From contig JBEAXK010000139.1 in assembly GCA_041159865.1 (NCBI GenBank), positions 1 through 64,000 of the forward strand: a stretch of DNA of 64,000 nucleotides, written 5' to 3'. The notes beneath the pieces were generated by a model that ran no database searches, had not been told where the DNA came from, and saw nothing but the letters and a program-made list of their open reading frames with translations. Below, piece after piece: positions 43,576-51,572 of this stretch (the first letter of the stretch is position 1; every line of letters begins with the position of its first letter). The translations under genes were made by a program, and so were the position numbers. This DNA comes from BJGN01 sp041159865. GTDB lineage: Bacteria; Bacteroidota; Bacteroidia; Chitinophagales; Saprospiraceae.

Positions 43576-44850
43576 TTAAGATTTTAATGGAATCAACAGA
43601 TTTATCTCAGTTCCATCGAGAGGAGCTCTGTTTTTAACTTTGATTTTCCATTTATGAGCTTTACAAACTTCTTTCACATAATACAATCCGATGCCAAATC
43701 CTTTAACTTCAGAAATGGCTTGCGTCGGGACGCGAAAAAATTTTTCAAAGACTTTTTCAAGAAAATCTTTTGGAATTCCGATGCCGTGATCAATAACAGA
43801 AATAATTAAAACCTGATTTATCTTTTCAGCTTTCAATAAAGCAAAAACCTCATTTTTTGAAAATTTTGCGGCATTATCTAGCAGACTGCTCAAAGTATTT
43901 GTAAGGTGAAATTTATCGGCAATAATCTCCATTTTATCCATTTGACATTCAAATTCCAGAGAACCACCCATATTTTGAAATCTAATAGTTTCTGCATTCA
44001 CCATCTCCTTTAAAAAAGAGACCACTTCTATAGGTTCTAATTTTAAGTTAAAACCATTATTTTCGAATCTGGCCAATTGAAGCAAGCGTTCAATATGCTC
44101 ATTTAAACGTAAATTTTGTTCTCTTATTATTTTTGAATATTGTAGCAATCTTGTGTTTTCTTTTATTTGATTATGATGTAAAAAATAATCTGTAGCTATT
44201 TGAATAGATGCGATAGGTGTTTTAAATTCATGCGTCATATTATTTATAAAATCTTTTTGTTGCTCAAAAAGCCATTTTTGTCTTAAGATAACGAAAAGGG
44301 AATAGGAGAAAAAGATAATGGTAATAAATAGTATGAAAGAGAAAAAAAGAACAACCTGAAACTGTTCCCAAAGAAAGCCAGATCTCCCGGGAAATTTAAC
44401 GGCAAAATAGTAAGTAAATGCATGATAACCAGGCATGGAAGTACTTATTTGAGGTGCTTTTTTTGTAGGTTCATAAGCACAATATGCACCATAAACCATT
44501 TCGTCGGTACTACAATCGAAAATGGCATATTCAAAATCCAGGTTAATAGTTAAGGCTTCCAGTTCTTTTCGTAGATAAAATTCGAGGAGGTTAGCGTCAA
44601 TTTCATAAGCTATATTAACCAGGTAATAATTCGCACTTCGCTTACGAATAATATTACCGGTAGGTAAAACAGTCCCATTTGCAACAGCTAAATTTCCAGC
44701 AACTCTTTGTAAAGCCAGATGAATTTTCTGGTTAATATCTGATTCATTGGCTGTCCAGGTGGTAATACCCCAATAAGTTTGAACGGCTAAAATACCCACT
44801 ATGGCAATTAAACCTAACCAAACAATCCGAATGACTTGAAGGTCTCGCAT
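43576..44850 (-). CDS. Sensor histidine kinase (RprX-like)
   Basis: A 424-residue membrane kinase. Transmembrane helices at about 8-26 and 165-188 enclose a periplasmic sensor of about 140 residues that has two Cys (FDCSTDEMVYGAYC). The dimerisation helix has the phosphoacceptor His207 in NNMTHEFKTPIAS. The ATPase domain carries the N box (SLLDNAAKFSKN), G1 box (VIDHGIGIP) and G2 (GFGIGLYYV). It starts the pair with the response regulator, 2 bases apart. It is divergent from the DUF4271 gene. Confidence 0.93.
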   Translation of the reverse strand: MRDLQVIRIVWLGLIAIVGILAVQTYWGITTWTANESDINQKIHLALQRVAGNLAVANGTVLPTGNIIRKRSANYYLVNIAYEIDANLLEFYLRKELEALTINLDFEYAIFDCSTDEMVYGAYCAYEPTKKAPQISTSMPGYHAFTYYFAVKFPGRSGFLWEQFQVVLFFSFILFITIIFFSYSLFVILRQKWLFEQQKDFINNMTHEFKTPIASIQIATDYFLHHNQIKENTRLLQYSKIIREQNLRLNEHIERLLQLARFENNGFNLKLEPIEVVSFLKEMVNAETIRFQNMGGSLEFECQMDKMEIIADKFHLTNTLSSLLDNAAKFSKNEVFALLKAEKINQVLIISVIDHGIGIPKDFLEKVFEKFFRVPTQAISEVKGFGIGLYYVKEVCKAHKWKIKVKNRAPLDGTEINLLIPLKS

Positions 44851-44879
44851 TGATTTTATTTTTTAACCATAAAATTGTT

Positions 44880-44887
44880 TAATTTTG
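44880..44887 (+). promoter_or_regulatory. -7 element before the DUF4271 gene
   Basis: TAATTTTG fits TAnnTTTG exactly. It lies inside the longest possible frame of the next gene, so transcription would start near 44894. This argues for the TTG start at 44902. No clear -33 element. Confidence 0.45.
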
Positions 44888-44901
44888 CAGAAAAAAGGAT
44901 T

Positions 44902-45762
44902 TTGAGCAAAATACGACCGTTTTTTTTAATCTTGCTTTTTTCCTGTCTTTTGTTTTCGCAGGGGTTAAATTCTTTTGCCCAGGAACAAAATCCATTTGAA
45001 CTGACTTACAGAAAGGATCAAAAAGAAGCGGTTAAAAGCATATCGGATAATCCGTTTGAAAAATTAAATCCTACAGAGGAAAAAGTAGTTGAAAAGGCGA
45101 TACAAAAACCTTTGCTTACAGAAAAGTCATCTAACTTTTTTCTACTTATTGGTCTATTATTGCTTTTAGCCATATTGCTTACTTTTTTAAGATCCTTTGC
45201 CCTAAGATCAATAGGTGCCTTTGGTACAGACAATCTTTTTAATTTTTTATTCAGGGAAATGTCAGGCAGAGGTATTTTACCCTTTCTTCTGCTTTATATT
45301 TTCTTTCTTATCAATTTAGGAGTACTGGTTTATTTTTCTTATCCTCTATTTCCAGACTATATTTTTCTTAGATTCAAACCTGAATTTCATTTTTTTTTAC
45401 TGATACCTTTCCTGTTTTTTGGGGCAAGACATCTATTATTATCTTTCATAGGTTTTATATTTCCTGTAAAAAGAGAAATGGATCGGTACCAATTTTTGAT
45501 GGTCGTTACTGGTATTTCAATGGGTTTAATCATCGCTCCGATAAATATTTTTTTTCCTTATTTGAATGAGGATTGGAAGAAAATCTTAATTTATTCCGCA
45601 TTAATAATTTTAGGTTTAGTATTGATGTACCATTTTTTAAGAGGATTAACTATCGGTGTTCGATTTATTGGTTCACACCAATTCCACTTTTTATTGTATA
45701 TTTGCACCGTTGAAATTGCACCAGTTCTTATTTTGGTAAAATTGATTATCAATTCCTTATAA
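44902..45762 (+). CDS. DUF4271 membrane protein
   Basis: A 286-residue inner-membrane protein with a signal-like first helix (SKIRPFFLILLFSCLLFSQG), a polar segment with QNPFELTYR, and about six later hydrophobic helices. No ATG lies near the start; TTG at 44902 follows the -7 element, while the earlier TTG at 44875 would precede the transcript start. DUF4271 is a Bacteroidota family of unknown function that is often next to a HemD-like gene, as here (6 bases apart). The shared context suggests an envelope or heme-linked role. Confidence 0.75.
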   Translation: MSKIRPFFLILLFSCLLFSQGLNSFAQEQNPFELTYRKDQKEAVKSISDNPFEKLNPTEEKVVEKAIQKPLLTEKSSNFFLLIGLLLLLAILLTFLRSFALRSIGAFGTDNLFNFLFREMSGRGILPFLLLYIFFLINLGVLVYFSYPLFPDYIFLRFKPEFHFFLLIPFLFFGARHLLLSFIGFIFPVKREMDRYQFLMVVTGISMGLIIAPINIFFPYLNEDWKKILIYSALIILGLVLMYHFLRGLTIGVRFIGSHQFHFLLYICTVEIAPVLILVKLIINSL

Positions 45763-45768
45763 AAACGG

Positions 45769-46587
45769 ATGAACACAGAACAAATAATAGACGCAAAGCC
45801 TGAACCAACAATGAATGAAAACTTCGTTGAAAGTTATAGGGAGGTAAAAAGTATTCTGGTTTCACAACCCAAACCAGCTGATAAATCTCCCTATTATGAA
45901 TTGGAGAAAAAATATAATATTATCATTGACTGGCGGTCTTTCATTCATGTAGAACCTGTACCTGCCAGAGATTTTAGGAAATTTCGAATTCGGATTGAGG
46001 ATTTTTCGGCTGTCGTACTTACGAGTAAGAATTCAGTGGATCATTTTTTTAGAATGGCCGATGAAATGCGTGTAAAATTATCTTTGGATTTGAAATATTT
46101 TTGCCTGACAGAGGCAATTGCAAATTATCTTCAAAAATTTATTGTTTATAGAAAAAGAAAGGTCTTTGTTGGTAATAGAGGAATAGATGATTTAAGTCAG
46201 GCTATTAAACGCAATAAAACCGAAAAATTTTTAATTCCGTGTTCAAATTTAGGAGCTAAAGATGTGTGTAAATATTTAGGGGAAAATGAATTAAACTGGC
46301 AAGAGGCAACTATGTTCAATACAGTTAGTTCGGATCTTTCCGATTTAAGTGATGTAACCTACGATATTTTAGTCTTTTTTAGCCCTCAGGGAATTGAATC
46401 ACTTTATGATAATTTTCCCGATTTTAAACAAAACAATACAAGAATTGCTGTATTTGGTAATTCTACAAGAAGAGCCGTTGAGGAACGAAACTTAATTGTA
46501 AATATTCAGGCGCCAACAGATATTGCTCCTTCAATGACCGCTGCATTAGAACAATATCTTCAAAAATCAAACAAGATAGTTGGGTAA
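45769..46587 (+). CDS. Uroporphyrinogen-III synthase-like protein
   Basis: A 272-residue HemD-family protein. Bacteroidota signatures are VKSILVSQPKPADKSPYYELEKKYN near residue 26, VLTSKNSVDHFF and a late VFFSPQGIESL. HemD cyclises hydroxymethylbilane to uroporphyrinogen III in heme and siroheme synthesis. It lies between DUF4271 and a Nudix gene on the same strand, with no hemC or hemE nearby. An N-terminal extension of about 25 residues is polar. Catalytic ability is likely but not certain, because family conservation is low in general. Confidence 0.8.
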   Translation: MNTEQIIDAKPEPTMNENFVESYREVKSILVSQPKPADKSPYYELEKKYNIIIDWRSFIHVEPVPARDFRKFRIRIEDFSAVVLTSKNSVDHFFRMADEMRVKLSLDLKYFCLTEAIANYLQKFIVYRKRKVFVGNRGIDDLSQAIKRNKTEKFLIPCSNLGAKDVCKYLGENELNWQEATMFNTVSSDLSDLSDVTYDILVFFSPQGIESLYDNFPDFKQNNTRIAVFGNSTRRAVEERNLIVNIQAPTDIAPSMTAALEQYLQKSNKIVG

Positions 46588-46598
46588 TATTATTTTCC

Positions 46599-47240
46599 AT
46601 GAAAACGGACTGGGTATTGGATTTATCAGAGAGGCTATCAAATGGCTGTCTCCCTGGTTTGGATGCCCATAAAAAAATGGCTCACCCGCAACGTTTTATT
46701 GAATTGCCTCCTGAGAATGCAAAATTAGCGGGTGTAATGGCTCTTTTTTATCCAAAGGACCATCATTGGGAAATGGTGCTCATAGAAAGGCAATCTTCTG
46801 ATAGCAGAGATCAGCATAAGGGTCAAATTTCTTTTCCAGGAGGCAAGTTTGATTCAACCGACGCAGATTTATCAATAACCGCAACCCGGGAAACAGAGGA
46901 AGAAATTGGTGTTTTCGCACAACATATTAAGCTCATTGGTGCCCTCACACCCCTATATATTTCAGTAAGTAATTTTCATGTTTTTCCATTTATTGGCGTT
47001 TTAGATTTCGCTCCCGTTTTTAAACCACAGGTAACTGAAGTTAAAGAAATTATAGAAATTCCAATAATTGATTTATTGAATCCACAGCATCAGCAGGTAT
47101 CAGCTATTCAGCTCCATAAGCATTTTATTTTGAATGATGTTCCTTGCTTTCATATAAAGGAAAAGGTAATCTGGGGTGCTACAGCAATGATTATTAGTGA
47201 AATTGTAGAATTAATTTCACCCTATAAATCTATATTATGA
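46599..47240 (+). CDS. CoA pyrophosphatase-type Nudix hydrolase
   Basis: A 213-residue hydrolase. The Nudix box GGKFDSTDADLS...TRETEEEIGV includes REtEEEIG as metal ligands, with Asp instead of Glu at the sixth position as in NudL/CoA-pyrophosphatase types. The preceding segment QHKGQISFPGG matches the extra CoA motif upstream of the box. It cleaves CoA or related dinucleotides to regulate their levels. It lies 11 bases after the hemD-like gene and overlaps the alanine-dehydrogenase-like gene by 4 bases (ATGA). Confidence 0.88.
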   Translation: MKTDWVLDLSERLSNGCLPGLDAHKKMAHPQRFIELPPENAKLAGVMALFYPKDHHWEMVLIERQSSDSRDQHKGQISFPGGKFDSTDADLSITATRETEEEIGVFAQHIKLIGALTPLYISVSNFHVFPFIGVLDFAPVFKPQVTEVKEIIEIPIIDLLNPQHQQVSAIQLHKHFILNDVPCFHIKEKVIWGATAMIISEIVELISPYKSIL

Positions 47241-48478
47241 GTGAGGAAATAAAAAAATCGTCAGGTACTATACATATTCCTAAAGAATTGACAGGAAAAC
47301 AGTACCATGTGCAAGAGGAAATGGTCTTGAAAACAGGTAAACAGGATAAACTGGTTTTTGGCATTCCGTTAGAAATTACCTTACAAGAAAATAGAGTGCC
47401 CCTTGTTCCAGCTTCTGTTGCAACCTTAGTTGCACAGGGACACCAGGTTATCATTGAAAGAGGTGCTGGTTTAAATGCTCATTTTACGGACAGAGATTAT
47501 TCAGAGGCAGGAGCTGAAATTGCAGAAAAAAGAGAAGAAGTTTATAAAGCAACAGTTATATTAAAGGCTGCACCTCCTACCATGGAGGAAATTGATCTTA
47601 TGTTTGCTAATCAGATTCTTATTTCTCCTTTGCAAATGCCTACTTTGAATGCAACCTATTTTCAAAGGCTAAGACAAAAAAAAGTGCTTGCTCTGGCAAT
47701 GGAATATATCAAGGATGAAGCAGATACTTTCCCTCTTGTTAGAATTATGAGTGAAATGGCAGGTATTGAAGCAATGCTTACAGCAGCAGAATTACTTTCC
47801 GTGAATGCAGGTGGGAATGGGGTTCTCTTGGGGGGTATTTCGGGTGTTCCAAGTGCAAAAGTAGTTATCCTGGGTGCAGGAATAGTTGCTGAATATGCTT
47901 CAAGAGTGGCAATTGGACTGGGTGCCGAACTTAGAATTTTTGATAATGATATTTATAAATTGAAACGTCTTCAAAATCAGGTGGGAAGACAATTATATAC
48001 CTCTTCTCTCAATCCTATTTATCTACAAGAAGAATTGGTTTCGGCTGATGTTGTTATTGGTGCTATACACTCAAAATCAGGTCGAACTCCTGTGATTGTA
48101 AGCGAAGAAATGATTCAAAAAATGAGGCATGGTGCTGTTTTAATTGACGTAAGTATTGATCAGGGGGGATGCTTCGCCACTTCTGAAGTTACAACTCTAC
48201 AAAATCCTTCGTTTATAAAATATGGAGTGATACATTATTGTGTACCAAACATTACCTCTAGAGTACCTAGAACAGCATCTATGGCTATAAGTAATATACT
48301 TACGCCTATATTGCTGCATGCAGCTACTGCCGGTGGAATTGAATCCTGGTTATTTAATAATCCAGGATTACGTCACGGTGTTTATACCTACAATGGATAT
48401 TTATGTAATGCTTACCTAGGCGAAAGATTTGATATGAAGGCCACAAATTTAGATCTTATCATCACTTCCCAAGGCTAA
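47237..48478 (+). CDS. Alanine dehydrogenase/PntAA-family protein
   Basis: A 413-residue NAD-dependent enzyme with a 40-residue N-terminal extension. The catalytic domain has IPLEITLQENRVPLVP (Arg53) and Lys110 in ILKAAPP. NAD binding is at VILGAGIVAEYASRVA, and the pyruvate-site Asp is in AVLIDVSIDQGG. At the place of the catalytic His of mycobacterial alanine dehydrogenase (YLH), this protein has Gln133 (SPLQMP). I therefore call it alanine dehydrogenase-like: a Bacteroidota branch that may act on another substrate. Coupled to the Nudix gene. Confidence 0.8.
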   Translation: MSEEIKKSSGTIHIPKELTGKQYHVQEEMVLKTGKQDKLVFGIPLEITLQENRVPLVPASVATLVAQGHQVIIERGAGLNAHFTDRDYSEAGAEIAEKREEVYKATVILKAAPPTMEEIDLMFANQILISPLQMPTLNATYFQRLRQKKVLALAMEYIKDEADTFPLVRIMSEMAGIEAMLTAAELLSVNAGGNGVLLGGISGVPSAKVVILGAGIVAEYASRVAIGLGAELRIFDNDIYKLKRLQNQVGRQLYTSSLNPIYLQEELVSADVVIGAIHSKSGRTPVIVSEEMIQKMRHGAVLIDVSIDQGGCFATSEVTTLQNPSFIKYGVIHYCVPNITSRVPRTASMAISNILTPILLHAATAGGIESWLFNNPGLRHGVYTYNGYLCNAYLGERFDMKATNLDLIITSQG

Positions 48479-48485
48479 GTATTTA

Positions 48486-50051
48486 CTACAGATTTAATCC
48501 TTCAAGGAGTTTTGCCATTGAAACTTTTGACCGAATGATTTCCTCAACCTGAGCTAAAGTAAGTCGCTCCTGTTTTAGGGTGTCCCGGTCGCGAAGGGTA
48601 ACGGTTCCGTCTTCTAAAGTATCGAAATCAATCGTTAAACAATAAGGTGTACCGATCGCATCTTGTCGTCTATAGCGGCGACCGATCGCATCTTTTTCAT
48701 CATATTGACAGGAAAATTCCTTTTTTAATTTGTTGTATATCGCTTTGGCTGCTTCGGTTAGCTCCTCTTTATTTTTAAGTAATGGCAATACAGCAACCTT
48801 TACAGGTGCCAGTGCAGGGTGTAATTTTAGAACTATTCTAGTTGATTCTTTACCATCAGCATCGGGAATATTTTCTTCACAATAAGCGTTGGAAAGCATA
48901 GCAAGAAACATACGATCGCATCCAATAGAAGTCTCCACCACATAAGGTATATAACTTTCATTGAGTTCTGGATCAAAATATTGCATTTTCTTACCCGATA
49001 ATTCCTGATGACTTTTCAAGTCAAAATCAGTACGGGAGTGAATTCCTTCTAATTCTCTGAAGCCGAAGGGAAATTCAAATTGAATATCGACAGCTGCATT
49101 AGCATAGTGAGCAAGATTATCATGATCTTTGAAACGCAGTTTTTCTTGTGAGGTTCCTAAGGCAAGGTGCCATTGCATCCGAAATTTCTTCCAGGTATTA
49201 TACCAGGTCATTTCTTCTCCCGGGCGAATAAAAAATTGCATTTCCATTTGTTCAAACTCTCTCATACGGAAGATGAACTGCCTCGCAACGATTTCATTTC
49301 TGAAAGCTTTTCCAATCTGAGCAATACCAAAAGGAACTTTTTGACGGGTTGTTTTTTGAACATTAAGGAAATTGACAAAAATACCTTGAGCTGTTTCAGG
49401 TCTAAGGTATAATTTCCCTTCTTCACCAGAAATATTTCCCAGCTGAGTAAAAAACATCAAATTAAATTGACGAACTTCTGTCCAGTTTCGTGAACCATTA
49501 TCAGGGTCGGTAATTTCCTCGTCTGTCAAAATTGCGCCTAATTCAGTCATATTTCCTTCGCGCATCGCATTGGCAAGTCGAGTAGCCAGATTATTTGCTT
49601 TTTCTAGATAGGATAAAACCCTGTCATTTGTTTTTCTAAAAAGAGGTTCATCAAATGTTTCACCAAAGCGTTTTGCTGCCTTTTCTACCTCTTTTTCTGC
49701 TTTGGCAAAATATTTATCAATCTGATCTTCAATGAGAACATCGGCACGATACCTTTTTTTACTATCTTTATTATCTACCAAAGGGTCATTAAAAGCATCA
49801 ACGTGACCTGAAGCCTTCCATATTTTGGGGTGCATAAAAATGGCAGAATCCAGACCAACAATATTTTCCTGCATCTGAACCATTGCAGCCCACCAATACT
49901 GCTTGATGTTATTTTTAAGTTCGACCCCATTCGGACCATAATCGTAAACTGCACTTAATCCATCATAAATTTCACTAGATGGATAAATAAATCCATATTC
50001 CTTTGCGTGTCCGGTGATTTTCTTAAATAAATCAACTATTTCCTGAGCCAT
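48486..50051 (-). CDS. glyS: Glycyl-tRNA synthetase (alpha2 type)
   Basis: Charges tRNA-Gly. The single-chain class II enzyme has 521 residues, starting MAQEIVDLFKKITGHAKEYGF. Class II motifs are seen: PFGIAQIGKAFRNEI (motif 2 area), RMREFEQMEMQFF, the family-specific GIHSRTDFDLKSHQ, and motif 3 ETSIGCDRMFLAML. The anticodon-binding domain follows (KVAVLPLLKNKEELT). I chose the ATG at 50051, since the longer frame overlaps the divergent gene's promoter region. A good TTG-N18-TACTTTTG promoter precedes it. Confidence 0.96.
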   Translation of the reverse strand: MAQEIVDLFKKITGHAKEYGFIYPSSEIYDGLSAVYDYGPNGVELKNNIKQYWWAAMVQMQENIVGLDSAIFMHPKIWKASGHVDAFNDPLVDNKDSKKRYRADVLIEDQIDKYFAKAEKEVEKAAKRFGETFDEPLFRKTNDRVLSYLEKANNLATRLANAMREGNMTELGAILTDEEITDPDNGSRNWTEVRQFNLMFFTQLGNISGEEGKLYLRPETAQGIFVNFLNVQKTTRQKVPFGIAQIGKAFRNEIVARQFIFRMREFEQMEMQFFIRPGEEMTWYNTWKKFRMQWHLALGTSQEKLRFKDHDNLAHYANAAVDIQFEFPFGFRELEGIHSRTDFDLKSHQELSGKKMQYFDPELNESYIPYVVETSIGCDRMFLAMLSNAYCEENIPDADGKESTRIVLKLHPALAPVKVAVLPLLKNKEELTEAAKAIYNKLKKEFSCQYDEKDAIGRRYRRQDAIGTPYCLTIDFDTLEDGTVTLRDRDTLKQERLTLAQVEEIIRSKVSMAKLLEGLNL

Positions 50052-50090
50052 TGGATTGGTTTTAAAACAAAATGAACTTAAAAAGCGTTG

Positions 50091-50119
50091 CAAAAGTACA
50101 TTAAAACCTACTAAAACAA
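50091..50119 (-). promoter_or_regulatory. Promoter of glyS
   Basis: Minus strand: TTG (50119-50117), an 18-base spacer, TACTTTTG (50098-50091), matching the Bacteroidota promoter. The transcript should start about 33 bases before the glyS ATG at 50051. Confidence 0.55.
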
Positions 50120-50811
50120 TGAATCAAAAGCGTCTATTTTCTTATTTGTTTTGCTTGGGCTTCTTATTTAGTTACCATAATTTAGTCGCACAGAAAACTA
50201 TTTCCGTTGATCCATTTACAGAAATAGTCCTCACTGGGAGTATGAATATTGAACTTAAGACTGGAGAAAAGGAGGAAGTTCTGATAAAAACGGAGGGGAT
50301 AGAAATAGAAGATATTTTCATAAAGGTAAATGGGGGTATTCTTAAAATAAATGCGTTGAAAGCATTTAAAAATAAAAACATTGAAGTTAATATTACTATT
50401 TATCACAAACAATTGTACGCTATTTCAGCAGCGGCGGGTGCTACAGTCAGAATAGATGAAACTTTAGAAGGGGATAAATTAGACTTAGACGCAGCAAGTG
50501 GAGCTAAAATTTCAATGGATGTCAACCATAAATCTTTGAAAGCTTTTAGTTCATCAGGAGCGAATTTGATATTGAGCGGTAAAGTAGAATCTGGCCATTT
50601 GTCTGCATCAACAGGAGGAAAAATAGAAGGAAAAAAACTAGAAATCGAACGCGCCTATGTAGTTTCATCAACAGGTGCCAGTATTACGGTAAAAGCTGTT
50701 TCAGAACTTGAATTAGTTGCAAATTCCGGTGGAAATGTAACCTATTACGGCACTCCAGTTAAAAAATCAATTAAAAAAGTTTTGGCTGGTGATGTAATAA
50801 ATGAGTATTAA
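50119..50811 (+). CDS. Exported DUF2807 (GIN-domain) protein
   Basis: A 230-residue protein with a signal peptide (residues 7-25, ending at Ala-Gln). The mature part is a beta-helical head GIN domain, earlier described as autotransporter adhesin head: repeats such as AAAGATVRID, AASGAKISMD, SSGANLILSG, STGGKIEGKK and SSTGASITVK form parallel beta strands. The start is ATG 50119, because the in-frame ATG at 50056 has no signal-like features. Such proteins are common in Bacteroidota envelopes and of unknown function. Its end overlaps the convergent MBL gene by 4 bases. Confidence 0.82.
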   Translation: MNQKRLFSYLFCLGFLFSYHNLVAQKTISVDPFTEIVLTGSMNIELKTGEKEEVLIKTEGIEIEDIFIKVNGGILKINALKAFKNKNIEVNITIYHKQLYAISAAAGATVRIDETLEGDKLDLDAASGAKISMDVNHKSLKAFSSSGANLILSGKVESGHLSASTGGKIEGKKLEIERAYVVSSTGASITVKAVSELELVANSGGNVTYYGTPVKKSIKKVLAGDVINEY

Positions 50812-51455
50812 TAATTACTAACAAAGGGATTATTTTTCTTCTCGTAACCAATCGTAGTGTATTCTCCATGTCCAGGCCACACAACCGTTTCTTCGGGAAG
50901 CTTAAATAATTTTTCTCGAATAGATTCTAACAATAATTTATGGTTACAACCGGGTAAATCGGTTCTTCCAATACTGTCTTTGAACAGGACATCCCCAGCT
51001 ATTAGAAAACGATCCTTTTCGCAATAAAAGGAGAGGCTTGCCGGTGAATGACCTGGGGTAAGAATTATTTTTAGTTTACTGTTACCAAATAGTATCTCAT
51101 TATTTTCATTTAAAAAACGATCTGGAACGGGGGAATGTTCAAGGTAAGGAATGCCATACATCGCAGCAACTGCAGGACCTCTTTCAAGCATTCCAAGTTC
51201 ACCTTCATGAATTTCCAAGGGTAGATCAAAGGTGTCAGCCACAAATTTATTTCCTAAAATATGATCAATATGACAATGGGTATTAAGGAGTCTCACTGGC
51301 TTTAATTTCAGATTTTTCAGGGTATCAAGCAACTCATCTTTTTCATATTCATCTGAACAACCTGGATCAAACACGATACATTCACCTGTTTCATCATAGA
51401 CAATATAGGTGTTTTCCTGAAATGGATTGAAAGTTAAAAAAGTAACATTTGCCAT
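50808..51455 (-). CDS. MBL-fold metallo-hydrolase (glyoxalase II-like)
   Basis: A 215-residue metallo-beta-lactamase-fold enzyme with metal ligands His60, His62, Asp64, His65 (THCHIDH), a His in TPGHSPAS, Asp in AGDVLF and His in WPGHGE. The GDVLFKDSIGRTD stretch is characteristic of the hydroxyacylglutathione hydrolase-like and persulfide-type branch. The thiol substrate in this organism could be bacillithiol-linked since bshA is present, but that is inference. No signal peptide. Confidence 0.87.
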   Translation of the reverse strand: MANVTFLTFNPFQENTYIVYDETGECIVFDPGCSDEYEKDELLDTLKNLKLKPVRLLNTHCHIDHILGNKFVADTFDLPLEIHEGELGMLERGPAVAAMYGIPYLEHSPVPDRFLNENNEILFGNSKLKIILTPGHSPASLSFYCEKDRFLIAGDVLFKDSIGRTDLPGCNHKLLLESIREKLFKLPEETVVWPGHGEYTTIGYEKKNNPFVSNY

Positions 51456-51572
51456 GAAAAAAAATTAAATAATTAAAAGTTAGTTGGTAAAGTCAAAATA
51501 TTAAACACAGAGGAAAAATAATTGTTAAATTTAAGGTATTATCTTCTGATTGATTTAATTAGAGCCATTAAT

